This document shows, one piece after another, positions 8,982 through 17,247 of a stretch of 64,000 nucleotides of DNA. Source of the stretch: Anaerostipes amylophilus. Its GTDB lineage: Bacteria; Bacillota; Clostridia; Lachnospirales; Lachnospiraceae. The stretch spans positions 248,001 through 312,000 of the forward strand of contig NZ_JAOQJG010000002.1 in assembly GCF_025567365.1 (NCBI RefSeq). The letters run 5' to 3'. Position 1 is the stretch's first letter; each line of letters starts with the position of its first letter. Position numbers and translations under genes: made by a program. The notes under the pieces are model-generated. The model was not told the origin of the DNA. It saw only the letters and a list, made by a program, of their open reading frames with translations, and did no database searches.

Positions 8982-10673
8982 GTGAAGGAAGGAATAAAAA
9001 AGATTACAGCATGTCTGTTGATCATACTAATGACTATAACATTAACACCGATATACAAAGCTACTCATAAAGTATCGGCTGCACAGAATTTTAAAATTCA
9101 TTTTATTGATGTTGGCTGCGCAGATGGAGCATTGCTTCAGTATGGGGAAGGAAGCAACGCCAAATATGCAATGATCGATACAGGAGCTGAAAAATACAAC
9201 GGAACGAAAGATAAGACATATGCCAAGAAAAAAGATCCAGCTTATGAGTATCTTAAAAAAATGGGTGTAAAGCATTTGGAATTTGTGATTCTTACACATC
9301 CACATCGGGATCATATTGGCGGCTTGGTAAAGATTCTGAAAGATAAAACCATTACGATCAATACGATTTATGGGAATTCTTTAGAAATGACTTACTTAAG
9401 GAGCAATGATAATGTTAAGGAACAGACTTCAGAAACTGCGAAATGGACAAAATTTGATTCAAATACATACCAAAAAGTAAAGGATGAAATTGAAAAAAGA
9501 AATAGTGAAGAAGATGAATCTTTGCATGTAAAATATGTTATTCCCAAGGCCGGCTCAAAGATTTATCTTGGCCAGGCACAGATTACGTTTTATGGGCCAC
9601 TGGAGAATAATTATAAGTATGGAAGACAAGTGGATCTTAATGTAAGGCAGGAAAATAAATATTCCATCGTTACAAGAATCGTTTATGGAAAGAATTCATT
9701 TTTGATGACAGGAGATGCCCAGAGAGAAACGATAGAGAAGATTATCAAAAAAGGTTATAATCTGCAGGCACAGGTATTAAAAGAACCACATCATGGTTAT
9801 CAAGATGTAAAGGAAAAGGACAAACTGATCGCAGGACGGACATCAGATCACAAATTATTGATCGATCATACCAAAGCAAATATTGCGGTTATCAGCAATG
9901 GATATAAAAATACAGGGGAAGTTCCCATGAAAAATGTTCTTACGGATCTTTCCAAGATGGATATTTATGAGACGGGTAACAGGGGAACGATCGTTATCAC
10001 CTCTGATGGAAGTCATTTATATGTAAGAACAGAAAAAGGTGGAAATAAACCGAGTGTCAATGGAAAAATCATATCATCAGGAAAGAGTATTTCCATGCCA
10101 GTCTTGCAGTCCATTGATATCGTAAGCAATAAAAAAACAAAAATACTTCCAGCATATCCTGGAACAAAAGATGCAAAGAGTATCTATACAAACAAAAATG
10201 TGACAATAAAGATCAATGCCAGTGCCAGAAGTTTTACGAAGATTAATAGTGTGCAATATAAGATCGTGAAAAAGGGACAAAGCAGTGCCAAACTTCCGTA
10301 TTGTTATGGAAAATCTGTGACCTTAAAGAACGGAACGATTGCAAAGGTCTATGTAAAATATAATACGATGCTTGGAGAGAAGGAATTAAAACTTCCGCAG
10401 ATCGTTGTTGATACCAAGGCACCGACAAAGCTTAGGCTTAAGAAGAAAAAATCAGGAAAGAAGAAAAAAGTAACTTTTTCGGCAAATTATGGAACTAGTG
10501 GCAAGAAGAAAACCGCGTATAAGTTAGTTCCAAAAGGAAAGAGTGCCAAAAAATATAAATGGAAAACTGCAAACGATGTCAGATATGATGCGAAAAAATA
10601 TAGAAAAGCAAGATTATATGTGCGTTTTATTGATAAAGCAGGAAACAGCAAGACAACGAAGATGTCAATATAA
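8982..10673 (+). CDS. Secreted metallo-beta-lactamase-fold hydrolase with C-terminal Ig-like region
   Basis: A 563-residue protein that starts at GTG 8982 behind AGGGGAAG. Residues 1-35 are a Sec signal peptide (lysines, hydrophobic core, KVSAAQ). Residues 36-345 are a ComEC/Rec2-type MBL fold: FIDVGCADG, the zinc motif HPHRDH (106-111) and the EPHHG segment. The remaining ~210 residues are lysine-rich and beta-strand-like (VDTKAPTKLRL ... KAGNSKTTK), resembling Ig/Fn3 modules on surface proteins. No ComEC membrane domain is present, so it is not a DNA uptake channel. Substrate is unknown; similar secreted MBL proteins may act on extracellular phosphodiesters. Confidence 0.8.
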   Translation: MKEGIKKITACLLIILMTITLTPIYKATHKVSAAQNFKIHFIDVGCADGALLQYGEGSNAKYAMIDTGAEKYNGTKDKTYAKKKDPAYEYLKKMGVKHLEFVILTHPHRDHIGGLVKILKDKTITINTIYGNSLEMTYLRSNDNVKEQTSETAKWTKFDSNTYQKVKDEIEKRNSEEDESLHVKYVIPKAGSKIYLGQAQITFYGPLENNYKYGRQVDLNVRQENKYSIVTRIVYGKNSFLMTGDAQRETIEKIIKKGYNLQAQVLKEPHHGYQDVKEKDKLIAGRTSDHKLLIDHTKANIAVISNGYKNTGEVPMKNVLTDLSKMDIYETGNRGTIVITSDGSHLYVRTEKGGNKPSVNGKIISSGKSISMPVLQSIDIVSNKKTKILPAYPGTKDAKSIYTNKNVTIKINASARSFTKINSVQYKIVKKGQSSAKLPYCYGKSVTLKNGTIAKVYVKYNTMLGEKELKLPQIVVDTKAPTKLRLKKKKSGKKKKVTFSANYGTSGKKKTAYKLVPKGKSAKKYKWKTANDVRYDAKKYRKARLYVRFIDKAGNSKTTKMSI

Positions 10674-10691
10674 GATGAGGAGACAGACTGC

Positions 10692-10720
10692 TTGTATGAT
10701 AAAACATAATTTGCTATACT
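10692..10720 (+). promoter_or_regulatory. Promoter of the TPR-RpiR-HflX operon
   Basis: TTGTAT, 17-nt spacer and TATACT, with TGC just before the -10 (extended -10). It lies 42 nt upstream of the first gene start. Confidence 0.65.
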
Positions 10721-10761
10721 GAAAAGTAACAACAATATAAGAACAGATCAGGAGAATGAGA

Positions 10762-11415
10762 ATGAATAGCAGATTAAAAGGAATTGTAACAGTTATACTG
10801 ATCGTGATCATAGGATTGGTTGCGGTCAGCGGTATTGGATATATCAGACAGAGAATGGCAGCAGATCAGGGTGTGAAATATCTAAAACAGAAAGAATATC
10901 AGAAAGCATATGAAGAATTTGATAGTGCGGCCTCAAGATTTACATTGATCTTTACAAAACAGAAGAAGAATGTTCTGTTTTATGAAGGAGAGGCATTGTA
11001 TCAGATGGGTGAATATAACAAAGCAGCTGAAATTTATGATCGATTGATCGATCGTGGAGAAGTTAAGGCATATTCTTTAAAAGCATATTGTCTGATGCAG
11101 AGAAATAAAACAAAAGAAGCACTAGAAGTATGCAATCTTGGAATTTCAGAATTTCCGAAAGAAGGAGAGATCTACTGTACCAAGTATGCAATTTATGCAA
11201 AACAGGAGAAATACAAAGAAGGACTTCAGGTTATTAAAAAAGCATTGAAACAGGATGAATTAAAGAATAAGAAAGAAGTGCTCTTTGCAAGGATTGGTGC
11301 ATATGAGTCTTTGTTTGATTTTGATACAGCATATAAATATACAAAAGCTTATGTAAAGGCGTATCCAAAGGATGCACAGGGAAAGAAAGAACTGACATTT
11401 TTGGAAACAAGATAA
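10762..11415 (+). CDS. Membrane-anchored TPR protein
   Basis: A 217-residue protein with one N-terminal transmembrane segment (about residues 6-26) and then helix-turn-helix TPR-like repeats (YLKQKEYQKAYEEFD, ALYQMGEYNKAAEIYD, AYIKAYPKD-like end). The ATG at 10762 is preferred over the ATG six bases earlier because AGGAG is 7 nt before it. TPR proteins bind partner proteins; the partner here is unknown. It heads a closely spaced run of five genes (gaps of 12-33 nt) containing sugar regulators and HflX. Confidence 0.72.
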   Translation: MNSRLKGIVTVILIVIIGLVAVSGIGYIRQRMAADQGVKYLKQKEYQKAYEEFDSAASRFTLIFTKQKKNVLFYEGEALYQMGEYNKAAEIYDRLIDRGEVKAYSLKAYCLMQRNKTKEALEVCNLGISEFPKEGEIYCTKYAIYAKQEKYKEGLQVIKKALKQDELKNKKEVLFARIGAYESLFDFDTAYKYTKAYVKAYPKDAQGKKELTFLETR

Positions 11416-11448
11416 ATGGCAGACAAAAGCATTGAATGAGGGAATGTT

Positions 11449-12297
11449 ATGGGCAAAGATATTCTGATAAGAGATCAGATTTTTTCGACATATGATAGTC
11501 TGTATGATGCAGAAAAGAAGGTTGCAGATTACGTGGCAGGACATCAGGAAGATGTGATCAATATGTCGGTGGCTGAACTGGCACAAAATTGTGCTACGAG
11601 TCAGGCTACTGTGATTCGCTTTTGCAAGAAGATCGGATGTGAGGGATTTCACAAGTTGAAGTTGAAACTTGCTGGAGAACAAAGCAAGCAGGAAGAACTG
11701 GCAGCATCGAATGAAATTAATATTGAGAATATGGAACAGTCTCTTCACAATATTATGGTTAGTAAAGTAGAAGAGATTAAAGCAACTTTTCACAATTTTG
11801 ATCAGAAAGAACTTCGAAGTATTGTGGATGCAGTTTTGGGTGCAAATCTCATTGAATTTGCTGCGATGGGCAATACAATACCGATTGCGATGGACGGAAC
11901 ATATAAGTTTAATCAGCTTGGGCTACATGCTGTGACTTCTCCAATGTGGGAGACACAGGAGGCATTTGCAAGAACGCTGAAGAAAGGTGATGTATTTTTT
12001 GCGATTTCAGCATCGGGAGCATCTAAGCGTCTGATCCGCATGGCTAAGATCGTGAAGAAGCAAGGTGGAGTGACTGTTGCAGTGACGAATCAGGCAAAGT
12101 CACCGATAACTGAGATTTGTGATCATGTGATCATAACAGCAACAAGGGAACACATTTTTTATGATCAGGTTAGTTTTACAAGGATGGCTGCGATGGCAGT
12201 GATCGATACATTATTTATGTTGATACTTTCTATGAAGAACGATTTCTTTGAGAATGTTGCAGAACATGAACGCTCCGTGATAGAGGAAAAATTATAA
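11449..12297 (+). CDS. RpiR/MurR family transcriptional regulator
   Basis: A 282-residue regulator with an N-terminal helix-turn-helix (about residues 1-77; ATSQATVIRFCKKIGCEGFHKLKLKL is the typical RpiR recognition region) and a C-terminal SIS sugar-phosphate isomerase-like domain (FFAISASGASKRLIRMAK). RpiR regulators sense phosphosugars such as amino-sugar or hexose phosphates. The sensed sugar cannot be read here because no catabolic gene is adjacent. It is 33 nt after the TPR gene and 15 nt before the GutM-like gene. Confidence 0.92.
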   Translation: MGKDILIRDQIFSTYDSLYDAEKKVADYVAGHQEDVINMSVAELAQNCATSQATVIRFCKKIGCEGFHKLKLKLAGEQSKQEELAASNEINIENMEQSLHNIMVSKVEEIKATFHNFDQKELRSIVDAVLGANLIEFAAMGNTIPIAMDGTYKFNQLGLHAVTSPMWETQEAFARTLKKGDVFFAISASGASKRLIRMAKIVKKQGGVTVAVTNQAKSPITEICDHVIITATREHIFYDQVSFTRMAAMAVIDTLFMLILSMKNDFFENVAEHERSVIEEKL

Positions 12298-12312
12298 GGA
12301 AGATGGAATAAG

Positions 12313-12744
12313 ATGTTTATTTTGATAATAGGAGTGTTGATCATATTTTGTATTCTGTTATTTATCTGCTATTCTTATATGCAGAATCAGCGTTCAAAAT
12401 ATGTCTCACAGATGTATAAAGAATTTAAAGAACAATATGGGGCCAATGCAAAGGTTGCTATGGGATTTTCACAGACAAATGTGTTTTCTAAAGCAATGAC
12501 ATTGATGATCGCGGTAAATCCAGAAGATCATCGAGTTATTGATGCATGGGCAGTGACTGATAATGACATGGAAATAGAAGGAAGAACTTGTGCAGAATAT
12601 CTAGGAATTGATATTAATAAATATGCGGAAGATGTCAGAAAAAGAAGTGATAAGGATCTTTTGATGAGAAAACCAACACAGATCAAAACAGCAAAAGAAA
12701 AGGCATTTGCGATGGCGGTAATGCAGATATTAAATCAGGAATAG
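12313..12744 (+). CDS. GutM-like membrane-anchored protein
   Basis: A 143-residue protein with one N-terminal transmembrane helix (residues 2-22) followed by a basic, soluble domain. The pattern QxxxxYVSQMYKEFKEQYGANAKVAMGF and the later DxxxVIDAWAVTD resemble GutM, the glucitol operon activator family, although I am not certain of family membership. It follows an RpiR regulator, and a glucitol-type EIIA gene occurs elsewhere in the window near 59.7 kb, but no sorbitol operon is seen. If not GutM, it is an uncharacterised single-pass protein. Confidence 0.45.
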   Translation: MFILIIGVLIIFCILLFICYSYMQNQRSKYVSQMYKEFKEQYGANAKVAMGFSQTNVFSKAMTLMIAVNPEDHRVIDAWAVTDNDMEIEGRTCAEYLGIDINKYAEDVRKRSDKDLLMRKPTQIKTAKEKAFAMAVMQILNQE

Positions 12745-12756
12745 GAAAGAGTCATT

Positions 12757-13995
12757 ATGGAAGAGATCAAGAAAGAGATTATTGAAAAGGTTATTCTTGT
12801 TGCAGTGGCCGATCAGGACGTGAGAGAGGCAGAAGAATCTCTTGATGAATTAGAAGAATTGGTAAAGACTGCTGGAGCAGTGGTTGCAGCAAGAGTGATT
12901 CAAGTAAGAGAAGCTCCGCATCCGGGAACTTATATTGGAAAAGGAAAGATTGACGAAGTTAAGGCATTGTTATATGGAACAGATGCGATAGGTATTGTAT
13001 GTGATGATGAGTTATCTCCTGCGCAGATGGGGAATCTTAGTGATGCACTAGATACAAAGGTAATGGACAGAACTTTGATCATTCTTGATATTTTTGCTAA
13101 GAGGGCATTTACAAGAGAGGGTAAGATACAGGTAGAACTTGCACAGCTGAAATATCGTGCATCCAAACTTACCGGACAGGGAAAAGCGTTATCAAGGCTT
13201 GGAGGAGGAATTGGAACAAGAGGACCTGGAGAAAAGAAACTTGAGATGGATCGTCGCTTGATCCGAACGAGAATATCAAGACTTAAGGCAGAACTCCGTG
13301 ATGTTGTAAAGCACAGAGAAGTACAGCGAAAACAGCGCCAGAAGAATCATCTTCCGGTTGTGTGTATTGTTGGATATACGAATGCTGGAAAGTCAACGCT
13401 TCTGAATCATTTTACAAATGCAGGTGTCTATGAGGAAGATCAGTTGTTTGCAACCCTTGATCCAACAACAAAGAGTCTGGATTTAAGTGGCGGGCAGACA
13501 ATTCTTATGACAGATACGGTCGGATTTATCCGCAAACTTCCACATCATTTAGTAGAGGCTTTTAAAAGTACATTGGAAGAAGCAAAATACAGTGATCTGA
13601 TCCTGCATGTTGTTGATGCTTCTAATCCGCAGAAAGAAAAGCAGATGGAGGCGGTATACGAAACATTAAAGCAACTTGGTGCGAATGAATCGCCGATCGT
13701 GACAGCATTTAATAAGATCGATCTTTTGAATGGAGATGAGATTTTAAAAGATCAAAATGCAGAAGCGGTCGTAAGAATTTCAGGAAAGACAGGAGAGGGG
13801 ACTGACCAGTTATTAGAGAATATTGAAAAGATTCTGCAGAAACAGAAATTATATCTGGAGAAATTATATGATTATCAGGATGCAGGTAAGATTCAACAGA
13901 TCAGAGCTCATGGACAGCTTTTGAAAGAAGAATATAGAGAAGATGGAATTTATGTAGAAGCATATATCCCAAAAGAGATTCTTGGAAACATCTAG
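12757..13995 (+). CDS. hflX: Ribosome-associated GTPase HflX
   Basis: A 412-residue protein with the HflX N-domain (GKGKIDE; LSPAQMGNL; RAFTREGKIQVELAQL), the diagnostic SRLGGGIGTRGPGE linker, and a G domain with G1 GYTNAGKST, G3 DTVGF and G4 NKID. HflX splits stalled or stress-arrested 70S ribosomes. The start ATG lies 12 nt after the preceding stop. It is placed between a GutM-like gene and a sugar-type antiterminator, which suggests co-expression but not a shared role. Confidence 0.96.
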   Translation: MEEIKKEIIEKVILVAVADQDVREAEESLDELEELVKTAGAVVAARVIQVREAPHPGTYIGKGKIDEVKALLYGTDAIGIVCDDELSPAQMGNLSDALDTKVMDRTLIILDIFAKRAFTREGKIQVELAQLKYRASKLTGQGKALSRLGGGIGTRGPGEKKLEMDRRLIRTRISRLKAELRDVVKHREVQRKQRQKNHLPVVCIVGYTNAGKSTLLNHFTNAGVYEEDQLFATLDPTTKSLDLSGGQTILMTDTVGFIRKLPHHLVEAFKSTLEEAKYSDLILHVVDASNPQKEKQMEAVYETLKQLGANESPIVTAFNKIDLLNGDEILKDQNAEAVVRISGKTGEGTDQLLENIEKILQKQKLYLEKLYDYQDAGKIQQIRAHGQLLKEEYREDGIYVEAYIPKEILGNI

Positions 13996-14007
13996 GAGGA
14001 ATTGAAA

Positions 14008-14505
14008 GTGATCATTCAGAAAGTAATTAATAACAATGTTGTTAGTACATTTGATGCAAACGGCAAGGAAGTTATTTTGATGGGCAAGGGAATTGGTTTT
14101 CGAAAAAAAGCAGGAGATGAATTAGATAAAAACAAGATTGAGAAGATTTTTACATTGGATTTAAGCGGGAAGTCTTCTTTTGTTCAAGAAGTTATGGCAA
14201 TTATTCAAGAATTCTATGAAATCGTTCTTAATCCAGAACATCCGGCATATCAGCGGTTTGCAACGCATCTTCAATATCTTGAGACAGAGATCATGTCAAA
14301 GAAACATCCGATGGAAGAAGATGAAGAAGCAGATGTTGAATTTTATGAAAGAAATCAGAAAAAATATCCGGAAGCCTATGTGTGCAGTCAGAAGATCGTG
14401 GAACATATTGAACAGCATTATGATTGTAAATTATCTGCGGATGAGAAAATGTATCTTATCATTTATGTAAAAAGGCTGATCCTTGAAACAAGTGGTCAGA
14501 TATAA
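14008..14505 (+). CDS. Short BglG/LicT/GlcT-type transcriptional antiterminator (CAT + one PRD)
   Basis: A 165-residue protein with an N-terminal CAT RNA-binding domain (IIQKVINNNVV ... GKEVILMGKGIGFRKKAGD, residues 1-55) and a single PTS regulation domain (about 56-160). Normal family members are ~280 residues with two PRDs. His87 in ATHLQ matches the first conserved PRD histidine; the second position is Tyr153 (YLIIYVKRL) instead of the usual His. The GTG at 14008 is 8 nt from AGGAGG; the TTG at 14002 would be only 2 nt away. It lies directly upstream of a RAT site and ptsHI, so the obvious inferred role is antitermination of ptsHI in response to PTS phosphorylation. Confidence 0.88.
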   Translation: MIIQKVINNNVVSTFDANGKEVILMGKGIGFRKKAGDELDKNKIEKIFTLDLSGKSSFVQEVMAIIQEFYEIVLNPEHPAYQRFATHLQYLETEIMSKKHPMEEDEEADVEFYERNQKKYPEAYVCSQKIVEHIEQHYDCKLSADEKMYLIIYVKRLILETSGQI

Positions 14506-14512
14506 ATCTAGG

Positions 14513-14541
14513 TTGACTTATGCGTCAGAATTTGATATTAT
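14513..14541 (+). promoter_or_regulatory. Promoter of ptsHI
   Basis: TTGACT, 17 nt and TATTAT, with an overlapping TATAAT at 14539. It sits just after the antiterminator gene stop and puts the RAT roughly 10 nt downstream of the expected start site. Confidence 0.65.
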
Positions 14542-14557
14542 AATGTTATCAGATTTT

Positions 14558-14586
14558 GGATTGTGACTGGTAAGGCAGGCAAGACC
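14558..14586 (+). promoter_or_regulatory. Ribonucleic antiterminator (RAT) for a BglG/SacY-family protein
   Basis: The 29-nt element opens GGATTGTGACTGG and closes GGCAGGCAAGACC, which agrees almost base for base with the SacY/LicT RAT consensus. It forms an imperfect hairpin with asymmetric internal loops. Its last five bases (14582-14586) are the first bases of the terminator stem, so the two folds are mutually exclusive. Confidence 0.9.
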
Positions 14587-14629
14587 TATTTAATAAGTGT
14601 GAACATTTGTTAAAGTAGGTCTTTTTTTA
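14582..14629 (+). terminator. Conditional terminator overlapping the RAT, upstream of ptsH
   Basis: AGACCTATTTAA pairs with TTAAAGTAGGTCT with one bulge, followed by seven Ts. It would stop transcription 100 nt before ptsH unless the RAT is stabilised by bound antiterminator protein. Confidence 0.87.
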
Positions 14630-14728
14630 TGCTTTTTTAAGGAATTGCACTTAGATGAGTACAAAGATAAGCCAGTTAAAGATCCAGATAAATTAAAATT
14701 ATTTTATATGTGAGAAGGAGAAACAATT

Positions 14729-14992
14729 ATGGTATCAAAGAAATTTGTCATTGAAAACGAACAGGGATTACACATGAGACCAGCAGGAGTTTTAGCGAAA
14801 GCTGTAACTAAATTCGAATCTGACGTAACTATCGTATTCGAAGATAAAAAAATCAACGCTAAAAGCTTATTAAACATCATCGGAGCTTGCATCAAATGTG
14901 GTTCTGAAATCGAATTAGTATGTGAAGGTCCAGACGAAGAAGCAGCTCTTGCACATGCAACAGAACTGATTGAATCTGGATTAGGTGAATAA
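14729..14992 (+). CDS. ptsH: Phosphocarrier protein HPr
   Basis: An 87-residue HPr. His15 in GLHMRPAG is the EI-dependent phosphorylation site, and Ser46 in NAKSLLNI is the HPr kinase site used in catabolite control of Firmicutes. It carries phosphate from EI to the EIIA proteins and, in many systems, to PRD regulators. AAGGAG is 9 nt before the ATG. It is followed 52 nt later by ptsI. Confidence 0.97.
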   Translation: MVSKKFVIENEQGLHMRPAGVLAKAVTKFESDVTIVFEDKKINAKSLLNIIGACIKCGSEIELVCEGPDEEAALAHATELIESGLGE

Positions 14993-15044
14993 TCACTGCT
15001 CATAATGGGTGTAACATATAATTTGATAAAGGACGGGTGGCAAC

Positions 15045-16757
15045 ATGTATAAAGGTATAGGAGCATCTGCTGGTATCGGTATCGGTAAGATCGTTAAGAT
15101 TAAGGAAGAAGAACTTAATTACACAAAACAGTCTATCGAAGATACAGAAGCAGAGAAAAAACGTTTAAGCGATGCAATTGAAGTTTTCATTGAGAAGACT
15201 CAGAAGATGGTTGAATCCATGAAAGTAACTGCTGGTGAGCAGGAAGCAGAGATCTTAGAAGGTCATATCATGATGATCCAGGATCCAGCGATCTCAGAAC
15301 AGATCGAAGCTAAGATCGATGGAGAGAAGATCAACGCAGAAGCTGCTGTAGAAGAAGCTTGCGATTTCTTCGCACAGATCTTCGCTATGGCAGACGATGA
15401 ACTGACACAGCAGAGAGCATCTGACTTAGGCGACATCAAAACTCGTTTAATTAAGATCTTACTTGGAATTGAAGAAGTAGATATCAGTGCAGTTCCAGAA
15501 GGAACAATCTTAGTAGCAGAAGATTTAACACCATCTATGACAGCAGGAATCAATCCTGCAAATGTTCAGGGTGTATTAACAGAGATCGGTGGTAAGACAT
15601 CTCACTCTGCGATCATCTGCAGATCTATGGAAATTCCAGCAGTTCTTAGTATCGAAAACATCGTTTCTATCGTGAACGATGGAGATGAAGTTGTTCTTGA
15701 CGGATCAACAGGAGAAGCATTCATCAATCCTGAAGCATCTGTTGTAGAAGAATATAAAGCTAAGAAAGCAAAATTCTTAGAAGAGAAAGCTGCCCTTCAG
15801 AAGTTTGTTGGACAGAAATCCCAGACAGCAGACGGACACGTTGTGGAACTGGTTGCTAACATCGGTGGACCAGACGAAGCAGAAGGTGTCTTAGAGCGTG
15901 ATGGAGAAGGTGTTGGATTATTCAGATCTGAGTTCTTATTCATGGAAAGCGATGCGATTCCATCAGAAGAAGCTCAGTTTGAAGCATACAAGAAAGTAGC
16001 TGAAACTCTTGACGGTAAACCAGTGATCATTCGTACACTGGATATCGGTGGAGATAAAGCTCTTCCATATCTTGGACTTCCAACAGAAGAGAATCCATTC
16101 TTAGGATTCAGAGCAGTACGTTTCTGCTTACAGAGAAAAGAAGATATTTACAAACCACAGCTTCGTGCATTATTACGTGCAAGTGCTTTCGGTAAAGTTC
16201 GTATCATGGTACCATTAGTAACATGTGTAGACGAGCTTCGTGCAGTCAAAGCGATCATCGAAGAACTGAAACAGGAATTAGATGCAGAAGGTATCGCATA
16301 CGACAAAGACATCCAGGTTGGTGTTATGATGGAAACTGCAGCAGCAAGCTTAATTGCTGACATTCTTGCAAAAGAAGCAGACTTCTTCAGTATCGGTACA
16401 AACGATTTAACTGGATACACAATGGCAGCCGACAGAGGTAACCCAGATGTTGCATATCTGTACTCTGCATACAATCCAGCTGTACTTCGTTCTATCAGAA
16501 ATATCATCTCAGCTGCAAACAAAGAAGACATCATGGCAGGTATGTGTGGAGAAGCAGCAAGCGATCCATTATTAGTACCAGTATTACTTGGATTCGGATT
16601 AAACGAATTCTCAGTAAGTGCTACAGCAATCCTTGCTACAAGAAAAGTAATGTCTCTGTGGACAATGGATGAATGTAAAGCATTAGTTGATGAAGTAATG
16701 CAGTTAGAAACAGAAGCAGAAGTGAAAGCTTTATTAGAAGAAAGAGCAAGAAGCTAA
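15045..16757 (+). CDS. ptsI: Phosphoenolpyruvate-protein phosphotransferase (enzyme I)
   Basis: A 570-residue full-length EI. The phosphohistidine swivel motif is GGKTSHSAI, the PEP-binding signature is DFFSIGTNDLTGYTMAADRGNP, and the active-site Cys is in GMCGEAASDP. It transfers phosphate from PEP to HPr and starts every PTS sugar uptake chain. It is co-transcribed with ptsH from the RAT-controlled promoter and ends before a terminator. Confidence 0.97.
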   Translation: MYKGIGASAGIGIGKIVKIKEEELNYTKQSIEDTEAEKKRLSDAIEVFIEKTQKMVESMKVTAGEQEAEILEGHIMMIQDPAISEQIEAKIDGEKINAEAAVEEACDFFAQIFAMADDELTQQRASDLGDIKTRLIKILLGIEEVDISAVPEGTILVAEDLTPSMTAGINPANVQGVLTEIGGKTSHSAIICRSMEIPAVLSIENIVSIVNDGDEVVLDGSTGEAFINPEASVVEEYKAKKAKFLEEKAALQKFVGQKSQTADGHVVELVANIGGPDEAEGVLERDGEGVGLFRSEFLFMESDAIPSEEAQFEAYKKVAETLDGKPVIIRTLDIGGDKALPYLGLPTEENPFLGFRAVRFCLQRKEDIYKPQLRALLRASAFGKVRIMVPLVTCVDELRAVKAIIEELKQELDAEGIAYDKDIQVGVMMETAAASLIADILAKEADFFSIGTNDLTGYTMAADRGNPDVAYLYSAYNPAVLRSIRNIISAANKEDIMAGMCGEAASDPLLVPVLLGFGLNEFSVSATAILATRKVMSLWTMDECKALVDEVMQLETEAEVKALLEERARS

Positions 16758-16787
16758 GATTATATGATTTAGTTTCTTACGGGAATA

Positions 16788-16830
16788 TGGAAAGGACCTT
16801 GGTAATTTAGTTATCAGGGTTCTTTTTTTT
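16788..16830 (+). terminator. Terminator after ptsI
   Basis: AGGACCTTGGTAA pairs with TTATCAGGGTTCT (several G-U pairs), followed by eight Ts. Confidence 0.7.
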
Positions 16831-17177
16831 GTATAGTAATGGAACAATATATTAAGTAGGTATACTTATTAAAAAAGTCAACCATAATATTTCACAAAAA
16901 TAAAAAAGTTTTTTGTATTAAACGACGAAAAAACTAAATCTGATTGCCTGTAAAATGGTGAAATGTTACAATTCAAGCATAAGGGGAGAATGAAAACGAC
17001 ATATCAGGATACTGTATGAACTTAAGCTCCTTGAGACCTTATGAAGTCAGAAAATAGAGGTACAATAAAAGAGTGCAGAATGAAGAAATTAGAAAAATAG
17101 AAGCAAGAATCTTAGAAATGATGAATATATGAAAATTGTCAGATATTATAAGGTCTACGGTACCCAATGTGCATATG
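16831..17177 (+). other. Gene-free stretch with relics at the left edge of the accessory island
   Basis: About 350 A/T-rich bases without a supported gene. A short open stretch begins behind AGGGGAGA (ATGAAAACGACATATCAGG at 16991) and closes after nine codons; the first copy of the island repeat starts immediately after it at 17019. The sequence after the repeat is purine-rich and resembles that after the 19496 copy for about 140 nt. It looks like the scar of a removed gene. Confidence 0.5.
17019..17050 (+). repeat. Island repeat, copy 1
   Basis: Core CTTAAGCTCCTTGAGACC plus TTATGAAGTC. It is the most diverged of four direct copies (others at 19276, 19496, 20878). Similarity to the 19496 copy continues, with gaps, to about 17150. 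Confidence 0.8.
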
Positions 17178-17232
17178 TTAGATAGCCTTAAAATAAGAAA
17201 TTCTTAAGGCTATCTAATAATGCTCATTATTA
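17178..17232 (+). other. Two consecutive perfect hairpins in the leader of the 17248 gene
   Basis: TTAGATAGCCTTAA pairs perfectly with TTAAGGCTATCTAA (17178-17217), and TAATAATG pairs perfectly with CATTATTA (17215-17232) around a 2-nt loop. The two share three bases, so they compete. The ribosome-binding site GAGGAGG begins 3-4 nt later. There is no T tract, so this is not a standard terminator. Confidence 0.65.
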
Positions 17233-17247
17233 GATGAGGAGGTTATA

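Noticed and set aside
8982..10673. Calling the MBL protein ComEC
   Set aside because: It has the MBL domain only, with a signal peptide and no multi-spanning competence domain.
11260..11793. 177-codon open frame on the - strand across the TPR and RpiR genes
   Set aside because: It lies opposite two well-supported genes, has no ribosome-binding site and its product is low-complexity and rich in Cys, Phe and Leu, as expected for an antisense shadow.
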